From assembly GCA_016795385.1 (NCBI GenBank), contig JAEUHI010000021.1:29874-93873 (forward strand): a stretch of DNA of 64,000 nt, written 5' to 3'. Within the stretch, counting starts at the first letter, position 1. Each line of letters starts with the position of its first letter. The translations under genes and the position numbers were made by a program. Below are positions 43,997 to 53,505 of the stretch, piece after piece. The DNA is from Verrucomicrobiales bacterium. Lineage in GTDB: Bacteria; Verrucomicrobiota; Verrucomicrobiia; Verrucomicrobiales; DEV007. The notes under the pieces are model-generated. The model had not been told where the DNA came from, made no database searches, and saw only the letters and a list, made by a program, of their open reading frames with translations.

Positions 43997-44878
43997 TCAA
44001 CCGAAAACGTCTTCGAGTCCCCGTCTCATTACTCCCGCATCGGGCGTGCGCCCGGTCCAGTATTCGATGCCGATGACGCCCTGCGCTACGAGCATGCCGA
44101 GTCCATCGATGACCCGGCAGCCCTTCTGACGGGCTTCCTCGACGAGGCGGGTGGTGGGAGGATTGGGAATGACGTCGGCGACGATCATTTCCGGTGTGAT
44201 CGAATCCATCGCCAAAGGGATGCGCGCCTCGACATCGGGGAAGAGACCGATCGAGGTCGCATTGACCACGATTTCGGTTCCCTCGGGAACGCGGAAATCT
44301 CCGTGCCAAGGGACGAAGGTCACCGAGAGGTCGCGACCGGACGCCCTCACCGCCTCGCGCAGCGGTCCGGAGAAAAGGGCTTCCAGTTCACGCCCACGGC
44401 TTTCGTCGCGGTTCACAAGGGTGATACTCGAACATCCCGCCAAGGCCATTTCCACGCCGATGGCCCGGGCCGCGCCGCCCGCACCGAGCAGGACGAGTGA
44501 CTTCCCGGCCGGGTCGGCCAGTTCGCGAAAGCTGGAGACGAAACCCTTGCCATCCGTGTTTTCGCCGATGAAACGCCCGTCGCGGTTCACCACGCAGTTC
44601 ACCGCGCCCATGAGCGAAGCCGATTCGCCGAGTCCGTCGAGATGTTGGATCACCGCCACCTTGTGCGGGATCGTGCAGTTGAAGCCCCGGAAGCCGAAGG
44701 CCCGCGCCCCGGCCACGGCGGCGGCGAGATCATCGGGACGGACTTCGAGGGTGAGGTAGCGCCAATCGAGCCCCATCGCCCGGAAGGCCGGCTCGATCAT
44801 CGCCTGGGTCGGATTCTCCGCCACGGGAAAACCAAAGCAACCCACCAGTTCCTGTTTGAAATTCAATTCCTTCGCCAT
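43997..44878 (-). CDS. Shikimate dehydrogenase-like protein, altered substrate motif
   Basis: This 293-residue protein has the AroE fold: 'GFNCTIPHKVAVI' with Lys73, 'GENTDGKGF' with Asp109, 'VLLGAGGAARAIGVEMA' for NAD(P) and 'VNATSIGLFPD'. The place of the shikimate carboxylate-binding serines (usually SRSP) reads 'VAENPTQAMIEP' at about residues 19-30, so the usual pair of Ser is missing. A second AroE in this window (54305) has the canonical motif. This copy probably has another substrate (quinate or a related acid) or lacks activity. It lies 22 bp upstream of the Rpn gene start. Confidence 0.8.
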   Translation of the reverse strand: MAKELNFKQELVGCFGFPVAENPTQAMIEPAFRAMGLDWRYLTLEVRPDDLAAAVAGARAFGFRGFNCTIPHKVAVIQHLDGLGESASLMGAVNCVVNRDGRFIGENTDGKGFVSSFRELADPAGKSLVLLGAGGAARAIGVEMALAGCSSITLVNRDESRGRELEALFSGPLREAVRASGRDLSVTFVPWHGDFRVPEGTEIVVNATSIGLFPDVEARIPLAMDSITPEMIVADVIPNPPTTRLVEEARQKGCRVIDGLGMLVAQGVIGIEYWTGRTPDAGVMRRGLEDVFG

Positions 44879-44954
44879 GACGGCGGAGTGTAGGGAAGCG
44901 CGCGGGGAGGGCAAGGATTTCTTCGGGCGAGGTTGCCTTCGGCTTACTCGCGAA

Positions 44955-46451
44955 TCACCGTTTCACCACTTCCACATTCTCGGCACGGATGAAATCCGAG
45001 ATGGTTTTGACCGTTTCGCGCGCTTGGACGACGATTTCATGGTCACCCAGGACGGTTCCTGAGGGGAGGGAGGCTTGAATGTCGATCTCTTTCGCTTTCC
45101 CGAGTGTTGAGTTGGGATACGGGATTCGGAAGTCCACGGGAGTCGCGCTTCCATCTTTCCGGACGAGAGCGAAGCTGAAGCGACCTTCGAAAGCATCGAC
45201 CTCGCGATGGCCCGGAGTGGGTTCGAGGCTGAATCTGGGAAGCACCGCGCCGATAGTCACGTCCAAACGATCTTCGTCGCGACGTGTCTCCCGGATCACC
45301 ACACGATTGCCGTTGCCATGGAAGCTCTTGCCGCGGTCAGGAGCAAGGCGAGCCACTTCACGATCCTCTGAAACGGTGATCACGTAAGTCGTCATCAAAT
45401 CAACGGGAAGCTTGATGTTGTCGAACTCGGACCGTTTGATCGATCCCAGACTGATGGATTGCCTACCATCAAGATCCTTTCCGGGACGCAGGCTGAGACG
45501 ACCCGTCAGTGAATAATTGGTCCCGCCCGACGTGAGTTGCGCATATGAAATGGAAATCCGTGTGTTGTCGTCGAAGTCCAGCGTGTCAGATGCCAGCACG
45601 GCTTCGCACTCGATGAATTCTTCCCCGTTCACTTGGAATGAATTCCCGGTTCTGATCTGCTCCACCCGCAGGCGTTCGCTATGGTCCGATGCGAAGTATT
45701 CGCCGGCGATTCCGAAGAACGAATCGGCCGGCGAAAGGATCGATGATAGCAACATCGTTGCGGCGGGGAAGATCCATGATCGAAGAATCCGTCTGGTCCG
45801 ATAAAGATAGAGGAGCGTGCCGATCCCACCCAGAAGCCAGATCGAGGATTGGATCAAAACCACCAGATGACGGGGCATATGGCGAGGGAGTATACCAAGG
45901 TCGCCGATGTGGGTGAAAGGGGACGCATGCAAGAAGACCACGCTTCCGAAAGTCACCGCGTAAAAACCGACAAAAAGCGATACCGCCAGCAGCAGGTAGC
46001 GTGGCAAGGATCGCGTCTGGGCTGCGAGAAAGATTTGCCAGATCCAGATGGCCGACGCGACGACCACTTCGAATGCCGCATATCCGATCCGGGAGGCGCC
46101 GTCATTGAGAAACATTACCGCGACATCCCCGGCGACACCGATTGCGATCAAGAGCACCATGAAAATCATTTTTTCAAGGAAGAGCCCGCTCCGGGAGATG
46201 GGGCGGGCCAGCCAATAGGCGTCAGGATCCGCGAGGGTTTCCTCTTGGACGACCATGATGATGACGACAAAAAAGACAATGGGACCCAGGATGAAGGTCA
46301 GGCTTGTCAAAATCTGGTTGGCATGGGTCTTCAAAAGACCGGCGTCGGTGCCGAGAAGATACGTTTCGACGGCGGTGAGGGCGACGAGGATCAAGATCGC
46401 CCATGCATAGCGGGCCAGGTCTTTCTTCAGCAGATGAAAGATCACCTTCAT
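44955..46451 (-). CDS. ABC-type exporter permease with large C-terminal domain
   Basis: This 498-residue protein has six to seven membrane helices in the first 250 residues (e.g. about 15-35, 50-72, 92-115, 125-145, 152-175, 195-215) and a soluble, beta-rich region of about 240 residues at the end that I do not recognise. Its ATG overlaps the stop of the ATPase gene, so the two are coupled. It resembles ABC-2 style transporter membrane subunits with periplasmic C-termini. Substrate unknown. Confidence 0.72.
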   Translation of the reverse strand: MKVIFHLLKKDLARYAWAILILVALTAVETYLLGTDAGLLKTHANQILTSLTFILGPIVFFVVIIMVVQEETLADPDAYWLARPISRSGLFLEKMIFMVLLIAIGVAGDVAVMFLNDGASRIGYAAFEVVVASAIWIWQIFLAAQTRSLPRYLLLAVSLFVGFYAVTFGSVVFLHASPFTHIGDLGILPRHMPRHLVVLIQSSIWLLGGIGTLLYLYRTRRILRSWIFPAATMLLSSILSPADSFFGIAGEYFASDHSERLRVEQIRTGNSFQVNGEEFIECEAVLASDTLDFDDNTRISISYAQLTSGGTNYSLTGRLSLRPGKDLDGRQSISLGSIKRSEFDNIKLPVDLMTTYVITVSEDREVARLAPDRGKSFHGNGNRVVIRETRRDEDRLDVTIGAVLPRFSLEPTPGHREVDAFEGRFSFALVRKDGSATPVDFRIPYPNSTLGKAKEIDIQASLPSGTVLGDHEIVVQARETVKTISDFIRAENVEVVKR

Positions 46452-47353
46452 GAGCGACGAAGGGACGGTGCCGAGAGAATCTCGCGCAAGGACATCGGGG
46501 TGAAGGTGGGTGATGAATCCTCCCCGAGGTGGTGCCGAAGGCGGATCTCAAGATCGGATGTATAGCTATCCGTGTAGAAGCGCTCACAGCCATTCGGGGA
46601 GAGCGTTTTCATCAAAGACCCGGAGAGGTCGGGAGGGAGCGTGGAGAAACATCCGGCGTCCACGTGAATGAACTGATGCCGGGCCAGGAAGCTTTGGAGC
46701 GGTTCATCCACAATGAGTTTGCCCAGTCGCAAAACGCCGAGACGGGTGGCGACGGGCTCGATCTCTTCGACGTCGTGGGTGGTGATGAGGATGGCGAGTC
46801 CAGTATCGAGTGCGAGATTCCGCAGCAAGGAACTGAGGCTCGCCCGGGTCTCCACGTCGAGTCCGCTGAAGGGTTCGTCGAGCATGAGCAGCGCTGGATG
46901 GGCTGGGAGGGTGCCCGCCAGGCAGACTTTCATGCGTTGACCACGCGAAAGGTGTTTGATCTTTTGCAGGGGTGGCAGCTCGAACCGTTCGACGAGTGAT
47001 CTGCAGAGTTCCGCGTCCCATCCGGAGTAGAAACCCGCGCAGTAGTCGAGGAAGCGCGATACCGTCATCCAGGCGGGCAATTTCTGCCCTTCCGAAATGT
47101 AGCCCACCTTCTCCAGGGCCCGGCCGTCGAGCTTTCGGGACGAGGTCCCGAGCACGATCGCTTCTCCCGAGGAGGGGTGGTAAATGTTCAAGAGGAGGCG
47201 GAAAGTCGTCGATTTTCCCGAGCCGTTGGAACCCAGTAGCGCAAAGACTTCTCCGGGCGAGAGAGTCAGATCGAGGGAGTCGAGAGCGACCACCCGCCGG
47301 AATCTCTTGGTGAGGCCTCGGATTTCGAGAGAGGGAGCGTGGGCCGGGGCCAT
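46448..47353 (-). CDS. ABC transporter ATP-binding protein
   Basis: This 301-residue ATPase has Walker A 'GSNGSGKST' (about residues 41-49), Q-loop 'YISEGQKLPAW', signature 'LSRGQRMKVCLA' and Walker B 'ALLMLDEPFSGLD' near 155-167, then H-loop 'ITTHD'. The C-terminal 85 residues resemble the tails of Na+/drug-type (NatA-like) exporters. It forms an operon with the downstream permease gene (overlap of 4 bp). It energises export of an unknown substrate. Confidence 0.92.
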   Translation of the reverse strand: MAPAHAPSLEIRGLTKRFRRVVALDSLDLTLSPGEVFALLGSNGSGKSTTFRLLLNIYHPSSGEAIVLGTSSRKLDGRALEKVGYISEGQKLPAWMTVSRFLDYCAGFYSGWDAELCRSLVERFELPPLQKIKHLSRGQRMKVCLAGTLPAHPALLMLDEPFSGLDVETRASLSSLLRNLALDTGLAILITTHDVEEIEPVATRLGVLRLGKLIVDEPLQSFLARHQFIHVDAGCFSTLPPDLSGSLMKTLSPNGCERFYTDSYTSDLEIRLRHHLGEDSSPTFTPMSLREILSAPSLRRS

Positions 47354-47389
47354 CGGTGGGAGAGAGCTGAGACAGAAGAGCCCAAGTTC

Positions 47390-48913
47390 TCACTTGCCCA
47401 CCGTCGTCTGCGCCACCGGAGTGGCGGAGGCGTTCAGGGGGAGACGGTAGAGGCCGCGGACTTCTTCGTTCGAGAGGGCGCGATCATAGATCCGCACCTC
47501 GTCGAGGGAGGCATCCACATTCTGACCCTCTCCCTGATGGACCGAGCCGAGGGCGACCCACATGCGGTCGGTGGTGTAATCTACAGACTCCGTCGTGCGG
47601 ACCTCGCTGACGGGCTCGCCATTCACGAAGAGGGTGAGGATGCGCTGACGCGGGCCCTGCTTTTCGATGCGCCCGGTCACGAAACTCCATTGATTCAGAG
47701 GAAGCACTCCGGGGGAGTCGGTGGCGACATGCTGGTTCAGGTCGAGGCCGCCTCCGGGCTTCAGCACGATCTCTTCCTGCCGCACTTCGAAGACAGGTTT
47801 GGAGGTGACGGAGCGGTCGGAGCGGAAGCGCACCCGGCCATCCCCGTGCAGATACAGCGACCACGGATCGCGTCCCCCGCGACGGTCGCCGAACCAGACG
47901 ATCTGGCCACCCTTCCGGCTGGCCGGTTTCACCCAGGCGGACACGGTGATGGCATCGGGAGAGGCAAACGCCGTCGAAGGCCGGGTGTAGAGGCACGATT
48001 TTTTGTCGCCGTAAAGCCGCATCGCTCCGGCATCAAAGCTCTCTTCGAGCGTGACGGTGCCACCGGTGGTGAGCGGGTGCCGACCCGCCGCCTGATCCTG
48101 CCCCGGGGCAAGGGGATCAAAGCTCCAGTGAGCCACGAGCCCTTCCGCATGGGAGGGAAAAACGACTCCATCCCTCGTCGGAAAAGTTGCCGCCGGGTAA
48201 ACGGGACGTTTGAGCTGCCCCGGCTTGGTTTGCTTCGGTGAGGCATTACCCTGCGGAGCGATCGCGACCTTTCCATGGGCCGCCACTTCGCGGAGACCCT
48301 CGTGGAGGGGATTGTCGGGGCTCAGGGGATCGCCGAGCCGCTTCGCGAGGCGGGCAAGGGCGTCGTTGACCGGCTCACCTTCCGTCACGACGGGATACAG
48401 GACCACTCCGTAAACTTTCACCTCACCCTTGATGCGGCGCAGCACGATCTTTTCGGCCGAGGGGTATTTGCGAAGACCGACGACGAACGTGTCCGTGGTG
48501 GCCTCGGCTCCGACATCGACGAGATTGCCAAACAGATCGACGACGACGACCCGGTCTTGCGCGTCGAAGAGCTGCACCGCGAAGTCCGCGCCGACGGCTG
48601 CTTCAAAGAGAATCGTGGCGACCAGATCCTCGTTCATCTTCGAGCGGTCGATCCGGATCTCGATTTGACCGGCCCCTTCGGGCACCTCATTCCCGACCTG
48701 CCAGGCGGGTGGCGTTTCCAGAAACTGTCCGCCTTTTTGAGCGACATCGAGGATCCATGCCGGGCGCTCTCCTTCGGCTCCGACCTCGGCCTCACCGGTC
48801 TCCATCGCGGGTCCGAAAAGGAGCTTCGCGATCTCCGGAGTGCCGGCGCGGGCGTTGGTCGATGCGATGATGATTGCAACGAGCACCAGCGGCGAGAAAG
48901 CTCGGGGATTCAT
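47390..48913 (-). CDS. Secreted LamG-like protein
   Basis: This 507-residue protein has an N-terminal signal peptide (MNPRAFSPLVLVAIIIASTNARA). A beta-rich first half contains a low-similarity region at about 30-200. A LamG/concanavalin-like domain lies at about 265-480 ('GLVAHWSFDPLAPG', 'ITVSAWVKPASRKGGQIVWFG', 'NQWSFVTGRIEKQG', 'LDEVRIYDRALSNEEVRGLY'). It likely binds or belongs to the outer layer. It is transcribed toward the ABC genes, but the 36-bp gap separates it. Confidence 0.75.
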   Translation of the reverse strand: MNPRAFSPLVLVAIIIASTNARAGTPEIAKLLFGPAMETGEAEVGAEGERPAWILDVAQKGGQFLETPPAWQVGNEVPEGAGQIEIRIDRSKMNEDLVATILFEAAVGADFAVQLFDAQDRVVVVDLFGNLVDVGAEATTDTFVVGLRKYPSAEKIVLRRIKGEVKVYGVVLYPVVTEGEPVNDALARLAKRLGDPLSPDNPLHEGLREVAAHGKVAIAPQGNASPKQTKPGQLKRPVYPAATFPTRDGVVFPSHAEGLVAHWSFDPLAPGQDQAAGRHPLTTGGTVTLEESFDAGAMRLYGDKKSCLYTRPSTAFASPDAITVSAWVKPASRKGGQIVWFGDRRGGRDPWSLYLHGDGRVRFRSDRSVTSKPVFEVRQEEIVLKPGGGLDLNQHVATDSPGVLPLNQWSFVTGRIEKQGPRQRILTLFVNGEPVSEVRTTESVDYTTDRMWVALGSVHQGEGQNVDASLDEVRIYDRALSNEEVRGLYRLPLNASATPVAQTTVGK

Positions 48914-49001
48914 GGCGCGGATTGTCCGAAAAATCAGACGTGCGGTCAAGCCTGCATTTTTCCCTTCCCCCTCCCGCCGGATCTGGTCCATCCTTCCGGC
49001 G

Positions 49002-50234
49002 ATGCATGTCCCCACGATCATCGAGCGGAAGCGCGATGGGAAAACCCTCGACGAGGGGGAGATCCGCCATCTCGTGAGTGCCTTCACGGATGGCTCGATG
49101 CCGGATTACCAGATGTCGGCCTTCGCCATGGCGGTCTATTTCCAAGGCATGGACGCGGGTGAGACGGCGGCGTTGACCCGTGCGATGCTGGAGTCGGGGA
49201 CCTCCTTTTCCTGGCCCGCGCACGCTCCGCGCGTGGTCGACAAACATTCCACCGGCGGAGTGGGCGACAAAGTCTCACTGGTGCTCGCGCCTCTCCTCGC
49301 CTGCGACGATCTCTGGGTGCCGATGATCTCGGGCCGTGGTCTCGGCATCACCGGGGGCACGCTCGACAAACTTGAATCCATCCCGGGATTCCGCGTCGGT
49401 CTCTCGGCGGAGGAAGCTCACGCTCAACTGGAGCGGATCGGGGTGGTGATGATGGGGCAGACCGAGTCGATTTGTCCAGCCGACAAAAAACTCTACGCCC
49501 TGCGCGACGTAACCGCCACGGTGCCAAGCCGGCCGCTCATTGTCGCGTCGATTCTTTCGAAGAAACTCGCGGAATCGCTCGATGCGCTCGTGCTCGATGT
49601 GAAGTTCGGGTCCGGTGCCTTCATGAAGACGCGGGAGGACGCGGTCCTACTCGGCGAGGCAATGCGCGAGGTGGGCGCGGCAATGGGAGTGGAAACGCGG
49701 GTTTGTTATCATCCGATGGATCAACCGACCGGTCGTGCCGTGGGCAATGCGTTGGAGGTGGCGGAGGCGATCGAATGTCTCCGCGGTGGAGGTCCCGCCG
49801 ATCTGCGTGAACTGGTGGTCGCCCTCGCGGAAGAGGTGAGCGAGGCCGGTCGTGGACGGTTCGCCGCTTGGCTCGACGACGGCACGGCTTTCGCCAAATT
49901 CCGGGAAATGGTCGCGGCCCAAGGCGGCGATCCCGCCTGCATGGATGATGTTGCAGCGGTCCATCCCGCGCCCGTGATTCGCGAGATCCGGTCGTCCCGC
50001 TCGGGTGAGGTGAGGCGCGTCGATGCCGAAGCGGTGGGGCGCGCCGCCAATGCCCTCGGGGCAGGGCGGAACCGGGCCGAGGATGCGGTGAACCCGGCCG
50101 TCGGATTCGACCGCATCGTGAAGGTCGGCGAGCGGGTGACGGCGGGCGATGTCATCGCGAGGGTTCATGCGGGCACTTCCGACGGAGCGGACGCCGGGGA
50201 AAAGGGGTTTTTGTCAGGATTTTGTTGTGAATGA
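49002..50234 (+). CDS. deoA: Thymidine / pyrimidine-nucleoside phosphorylase
   Basis: This 410-residue protein has the family signature 'MISGRGLGITGGTLDKLESIPGF' (about residues 108-130), 'KHSTGGVGDKVSLVLAPLLA' near 82-101, and 'MRDVTAT'-like residues before 'ILSKKLAES'. It cleaves pyrimidine nucleosides with phosphate. The ATG at 49002 starts the conserved text; the longer frame upstream runs against the divergent LamG gene. Its stop overlaps the start of the lipoprotein gene (ATGA). The length is slightly short for the family, but all core motifs are present. Confidence 0.9.
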   Translation: MHVPTIIERKRDGKTLDEGEIRHLVSAFTDGSMPDYQMSAFAMAVYFQGMDAGETAALTRAMLESGTSFSWPAHAPRVVDKHSTGGVGDKVSLVLAPLLACDDLWVPMISGRGLGITGGTLDKLESIPGFRVGLSAEEAHAQLERIGVVMMGQTESICPADKKLYALRDVTATVPSRPLIVASILSKKLAESLDALVLDVKFGSGAFMKTREDAVLLGEAMREVGAAMGVETRVCYHPMDQPTGRAVGNALEVAEAIECLRGGGPADLRELVVALAEEVSEAGRGRFAAWLDDGTAFAKFREMVAAQGGDPACMDDVAAVHPAPVIREIRSSRSGEVRRVDAEAVGRAANALGAGRNRAEDAVNPAVGFDRIVKVGERVTAGDVIARVHAGTSDGADAGEKGFLSGFCCE

Positions 50235-50974
50235 AAAGACTCCTCCCCATCGGATGCGGACTGTTGTTGGCCGCGTGTGACCGCTCCGAACCTCCTCAGG
50301 TGGTGATCGAGCAGGAGCCCTCCGTGGAGGCACTCGTGTCGACCGTGCTCAATGGCGGCGGCACCTTCCGCGACGTGCCTTTTGCGAGCCTCGTCGAAAT
50401 TTCGACCGGCAAACAGGTGCTGCCGATGACACCCGACGATCCGGTCGATGCCGAGATCCTCGCCGGGCTCGATGAGGCGATCGGGCGCGTCCTCGTGCGC
50501 ATGAATGCGCCCGACTCGGTGACGCACCGCGAGAGCCGCATCAACGAGGTGAGCGCTTATTTTGAGACAGCCTTGATCGAGGAGATCGATCGCGCGCCCG
50601 AACTCGAGTGCGCCTACCCGCGCACCGCCGAGGGCAACCTGCAGCGCGCCGGCTACCCCGATCTGATGATCCGGCATCCGGAAAGCGGTCGCGTCGTGTA
50701 CTTGGATCCGAAGCTGGTGCAGGAAGGTTCGCTCGAATCGGACCTGCGCACCTTCTATTTCACGCCGAGCGTGCAGACGCGGAAAGTGCTCCACGACGCG
50801 AGCCATCTCCTCGTGGGAATCGAGCACGACGGGAACACGGGGAAGTGGAAATACCTGCGCTGGCACCTCGTCGATCTCGCGCGCTTCAAGGTGCGGCTGA
50901 AAGCAGAGTTCCAGGCCAGCAACGAGGATCTCTACCGGCCCGAACTCATCATCCGGAAGGGCGAAGCCCCCTGA
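50231..50974 (+). CDS. Lipoprotein with PD-(D/E)XK-like motif
   Basis: This 247-residue protein has a lipobox 'LLLAACDRS' with Cys16, so it is probably lipid-anchored. Residues 143-144 (PD, in 'GYPDLMIR') and 159-161 (DPK, in 'VVYLDPKLV') match the spacing of PD-(D/E)XK nucleases, with an upstream acidic helix. No other nuclease support is visible. I do not recognise the family. It overlaps the thymidine phosphorylase gene by 4 bp; a role in extracellular nucleic acid use would suit that neighbour but is unproven. Confidence 0.55.
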   Translation: MKRLLPIGCGLLLAACDRSEPPQVVIEQEPSVEALVSTVLNGGGTFRDVPFASLVEISTGKQVLPMTPDDPVDAEILAGLDEAIGRVLVRMNAPDSVTHRESRINEVSAYFETALIEEIDRAPELECAYPRTAEGNLQRAGYPDLMIRHPESGRVVYLDPKLVQEGSLESDLRTFYFTPSVQTRKVLHDASHLLVGIEHDGNTGKWKYLRWHLVDLARFKVRLKAEFQASNEDLYRPELIIRKGEAP

Positions 50975-50983
50975 AAACCGGCG

Positions 50984-52237
50984 TCAGCGCGTCGTCGGTT
51001 TCATCACGAAAAGACCGTGCGTGGCCTGGTAGGCGTGCTCGGCGTCCATGCGTTTCAGCTCGTGGCCTGACCCCCACGAATCGGAGAAGAGGATCTGCTT
51101 CTTCGCCTCGTTGTAGCCGATGATCATGCGCATGTGCCCGCCGCTGGTCTGTTCGCTGAGGGGCGGATCTTCGGGGAATTGTCCGACCTCGAGCGACCAG
51201 AGGAGAGGGATGCCTTGGTCGATGTGTTTCCGGATCGACTCGTGATATTTGGACTTGGGTACCTCGGGACCGACGTAGCGGCCCTCCAGCAGCTCGACGA
51301 GCTGGTATCCCTGGCGCACCGCGAGGCAGGTGAAGCGGGTTTTGAACAAGTGGTCGATGCGGCCGAGTTCCTCGTTCGTCGCAAGGATGCTCGTGCCACG
51401 CTCGGGATCGGATCCGGCGATCTCGGCGAGCTGGTGCATGTCGCAGGCGATGCCGTAATATTCGAAGAGACGCTGCGCCGACGCCACGACGCAATAACCC
51501 TTGGCTCCTTGATCGACCATGGGGACGCCCGCGATGAAAACGTCGCCATCGCCGCTTTTCTTCACCCTCAGAGGCAATTCGGAGAGCTTCACCGTCGCTC
51601 CGGCGCGATCCTGCATCGCGGCTTCATAGACGCCGCCCGCGTCGCGTTTCGCGAGCCGCATGCGCAGGTATTCGACGGAGGTGTCTTCCGGAGCGTTCCT
51701 TTCGAGCACCGCCTTGCCGCGGCCCGAGATCCACGAGTACCCCATCGTGAGAAGTCCTTGGCTCGGTTTGCCTTCGCGTTTCGTGGGGCGGATCTGGAGC
51801 TGGGTGCCGAGATGGCGTCCCACCGCCTGGAACCGCTGGTCGTAATCCGCCATCGAGATCGAGCCCCCGTCGCCGCGGTTGAAAATCGAGATGGTCACCC
51901 CGAGGAATTTGCCATCCTTGAAATCGACGACCGCCTCCTCGACCTTGAAAGCGCCCTGCAGCAGGGTGAGATCGACCTTCAGATTGCCGAGATCCTTCTT
52001 CTGGAAGATCGCCCGCGATCGGTCTTCCGTGAGCCATTCGAAGTAGGGGTTGCGGTTCCAGTTGCCCTTCTCGAAGCGCTTTTCGAGATCGTCGGGGGTC
52101 AGTTGATAGGCACCCGGCAGGGTCACGAAAAGATCGAGGTCCGCGACGAGCGGTTCTTGTGCCTCGAGCGGGGACAGGGCAACGAGCCCTGAGGTGATCA
52201 GGGCCGCGATGGCGGGAATGCGGGTCGGAAATCGCAT
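50984..52237 (-). CDS. C39-like papain-fold protein
   Basis: This 417-residue protein has a signal peptide (MRFPTRIPAIAALITSGLVALSPLEAQ). The N-terminal 240 residues are unassigned. The C39-type domain starts near residue 258: 'VPMVDQGAKGYCVVASAQRLFEYYG' holds the Cys, 'GGHMRMIIGYNEAKKQILFSDSWG' the His and Asp. Exported C39-like proteins cut peptides or act as structural modules. It is convergent to the lipoprotein gene, with 9 bp between stops. The ATG at 52237 is preferred over upstream codons that run into the dhaK leader. Confidence 0.75.
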   Translation of the reverse strand: MRFPTRIPAIAALITSGLVALSPLEAQEPLVADLDLFVTLPGAYQLTPDDLEKRFEKGNWNRNPYFEWLTEDRSRAIFQKKDLGNLKVDLTLLQGAFKVEEAVVDFKDGKFLGVTISIFNRGDGGSISMADYDQRFQAVGRHLGTQLQIRPTKREGKPSQGLLTMGYSWISGRGKAVLERNAPEDTSVEYLRMRLAKRDAGGVYEAAMQDRAGATVKLSELPLRVKKSGDGDVFIAGVPMVDQGAKGYCVVASAQRLFEYYGIACDMHQLAEIAGSDPERGTSILATNEELGRIDHLFKTRFTCLAVRQGYQLVELLEGRYVGPEVPKSKYHESIRKHIDQGIPLLWSLEVGQFPEDPPLSEQTSGGHMRMIIGYNEAKKQILFSDSWGSGHELKRMDAEHAYQATHGLFVMKPTTR

Positions 52238-52376
52238 GCCGGGGAGTGTATCGAATTCCGCCAATTGTGTCTCGCAAAATCGCGAGGCCGCCATTTTCCG
52301 TTTGTTTTCACGGGCAAACTCTGAGACAACAACTGCCCGGCTCACTCGCGCCGGATTTTCCCCCCATCTGATTCCG

Positions 52377-53408
52377 ATGAAAAAGCTCATCAACAATCCC
52401 CTCAAATGTGCCGACGAACTCGTCGAAGGTCTCGTGGAGGCCTACAACGGTGAATGCCGCCACGTCGGTGCCCGTTCCATCGTGAAGAACGACATCCCCG
52501 AGGGCAAGGTGGCCCTTCTCATCGGCGGTGGCAGCGGCCACGAGCCGATCTACCACGGTCTCGTCGGGCGCAATCTCGCCGATGGCGCCGCTTGCGGCGA
52601 CATCTTCGCGGCCCCTCCGCCAAACATCGTTCTCGAAGCGACCGAGGCGGTGAACCGCGGCAAGGGCGTGCTCTATCTTTACGGCAACTACGCCGGGGAC
52701 GTCCTCAATTTCGACCTCGGGGCCGAGCTCGCTTCCGACGACGACATCGAGGTGCGCACCGTGCTGATCTGGGATGACGTCTGCTCCGCGCCGCCGACGC
52801 AGAAGCACAACCGCCGCGGCATCGCCGGTCTGGTCCCCATCGTGAAACTCGCCGGGGCCGCCTCGCAGAAGGTCTCCACCCTGGAGGAACTCGAAGCCCT
52901 CGCGAAAAAGGCCGTGCTCCAGACCCGCTCCGTCGGAGTCTCCATGTCGCCCGGCTCCATTCCCGCCACCGGCAAACCCACCTTCGACATCGACGAGGAC
53001 AAGATCGGTCTCGGCATGGGCATCCACGGCGAACCCGGGGTGGGGGAGATCCCCATGACCACGGCGGACGAACTCACCGCCCAGATGCTCGAACTCATCA
53101 TCGCCGATTTCGAGAAGGATGAGGAAGTCGCCGCCCTCGCGCCCGGCGACGAGATCCTCCTGCTCGTCAATTCACTCGGTGCCACGACGATGATGGAACT
53201 CCTCATCGCCCTGCGCAAAGCCAAGGCCATCCTCACCGAACGCGGCCTGAAAATCTACGACGTGCTCATCGGTCCTTTTGTGACCTGTCAGGAAATGTCC
53301 GGGATCTCCTTCTCCATCACCCGTCTCGACGACGAGCTGAAGGGCTACTGGGACATGCCCTGCCAATCCGTCTGCTACAGCAAGATGGAGGGGCGCAACG
53401 GCGGCTGA
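52377..53408 (+). CDS. dhaK: Dihydroxyacetone kinase subunit DhaK
   Basis: This 343-residue protein begins MKKLINNPLKCADELVEGL, as DhaK does. 'LIGGGSGHEPIYHGLVG' has His55 and 'YGNYAGDVLNFD' Asp108, both for substrate binding. 'LGMGIHGEPGVGEIP' contains His217, the histidine that holds dihydroxyacetone covalently. It works with DhaL to phosphorylate dihydroxyacetone. The ATG at 52377 follows the divergent C39 gene. The dhaL gene starts 97 bp after the stop, across an inverted repeat. Confidence 0.93.
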   Translation: MKKLINNPLKCADELVEGLVEAYNGECRHVGARSIVKNDIPEGKVALLIGGGSGHEPIYHGLVGRNLADGAACGDIFAAPPPNIVLEATEAVNRGKGVLYLYGNYAGDVLNFDLGAELASDDDIEVRTVLIWDDVCSAPPTQKHNRRGIAGLVPIVKLAGAASQKVSTLEELEALAKKAVLQTRSVGVSMSPGSIPATGKPTFDIDEDKIGLGMGIHGEPGVGEIPMTTADELTAQMLELIIADFEKDEEVAALAPGDEILLLVNSLGATTMMELLIALRKAKAILTERGLKIYDVLIGPFVTCQEMSGISFSITRLDDELKGYWDMPCQSVCYSKMEGRNGG

Positions 53409-53448
53409 GCACGATCCGATCGCCACCTCTCCGCACCTTTTTGGCGGG

Positions 53449-53483
53449 TAAAGAGGGTTGAATCCCCGACGATACCCTCTTTA
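53449..53483. promoter_or_regulatory. Inverted repeat between dhaK and dhaL
   Basis: TAAAGAGGGT (53449-53458) pairs with ACCCTCTTTA (53474-53483), a perfect 10-bp stem with a 15-nt loop, 22 bp before dhaL. It lacks a T run, so an operator or RNA stability element is more likely than a terminator. Confidence 0.55.
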
Positions 53484-53505
53484 GTCTCCGAAAACATTCC
53501 ATCCC

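Noticed and set aside
53449..53483. Rho-independent terminator between dhaK and dhaL
   Set aside because: The stem is followed by GTCTCCG and not a T run, so I list it only as an inverted repeat.
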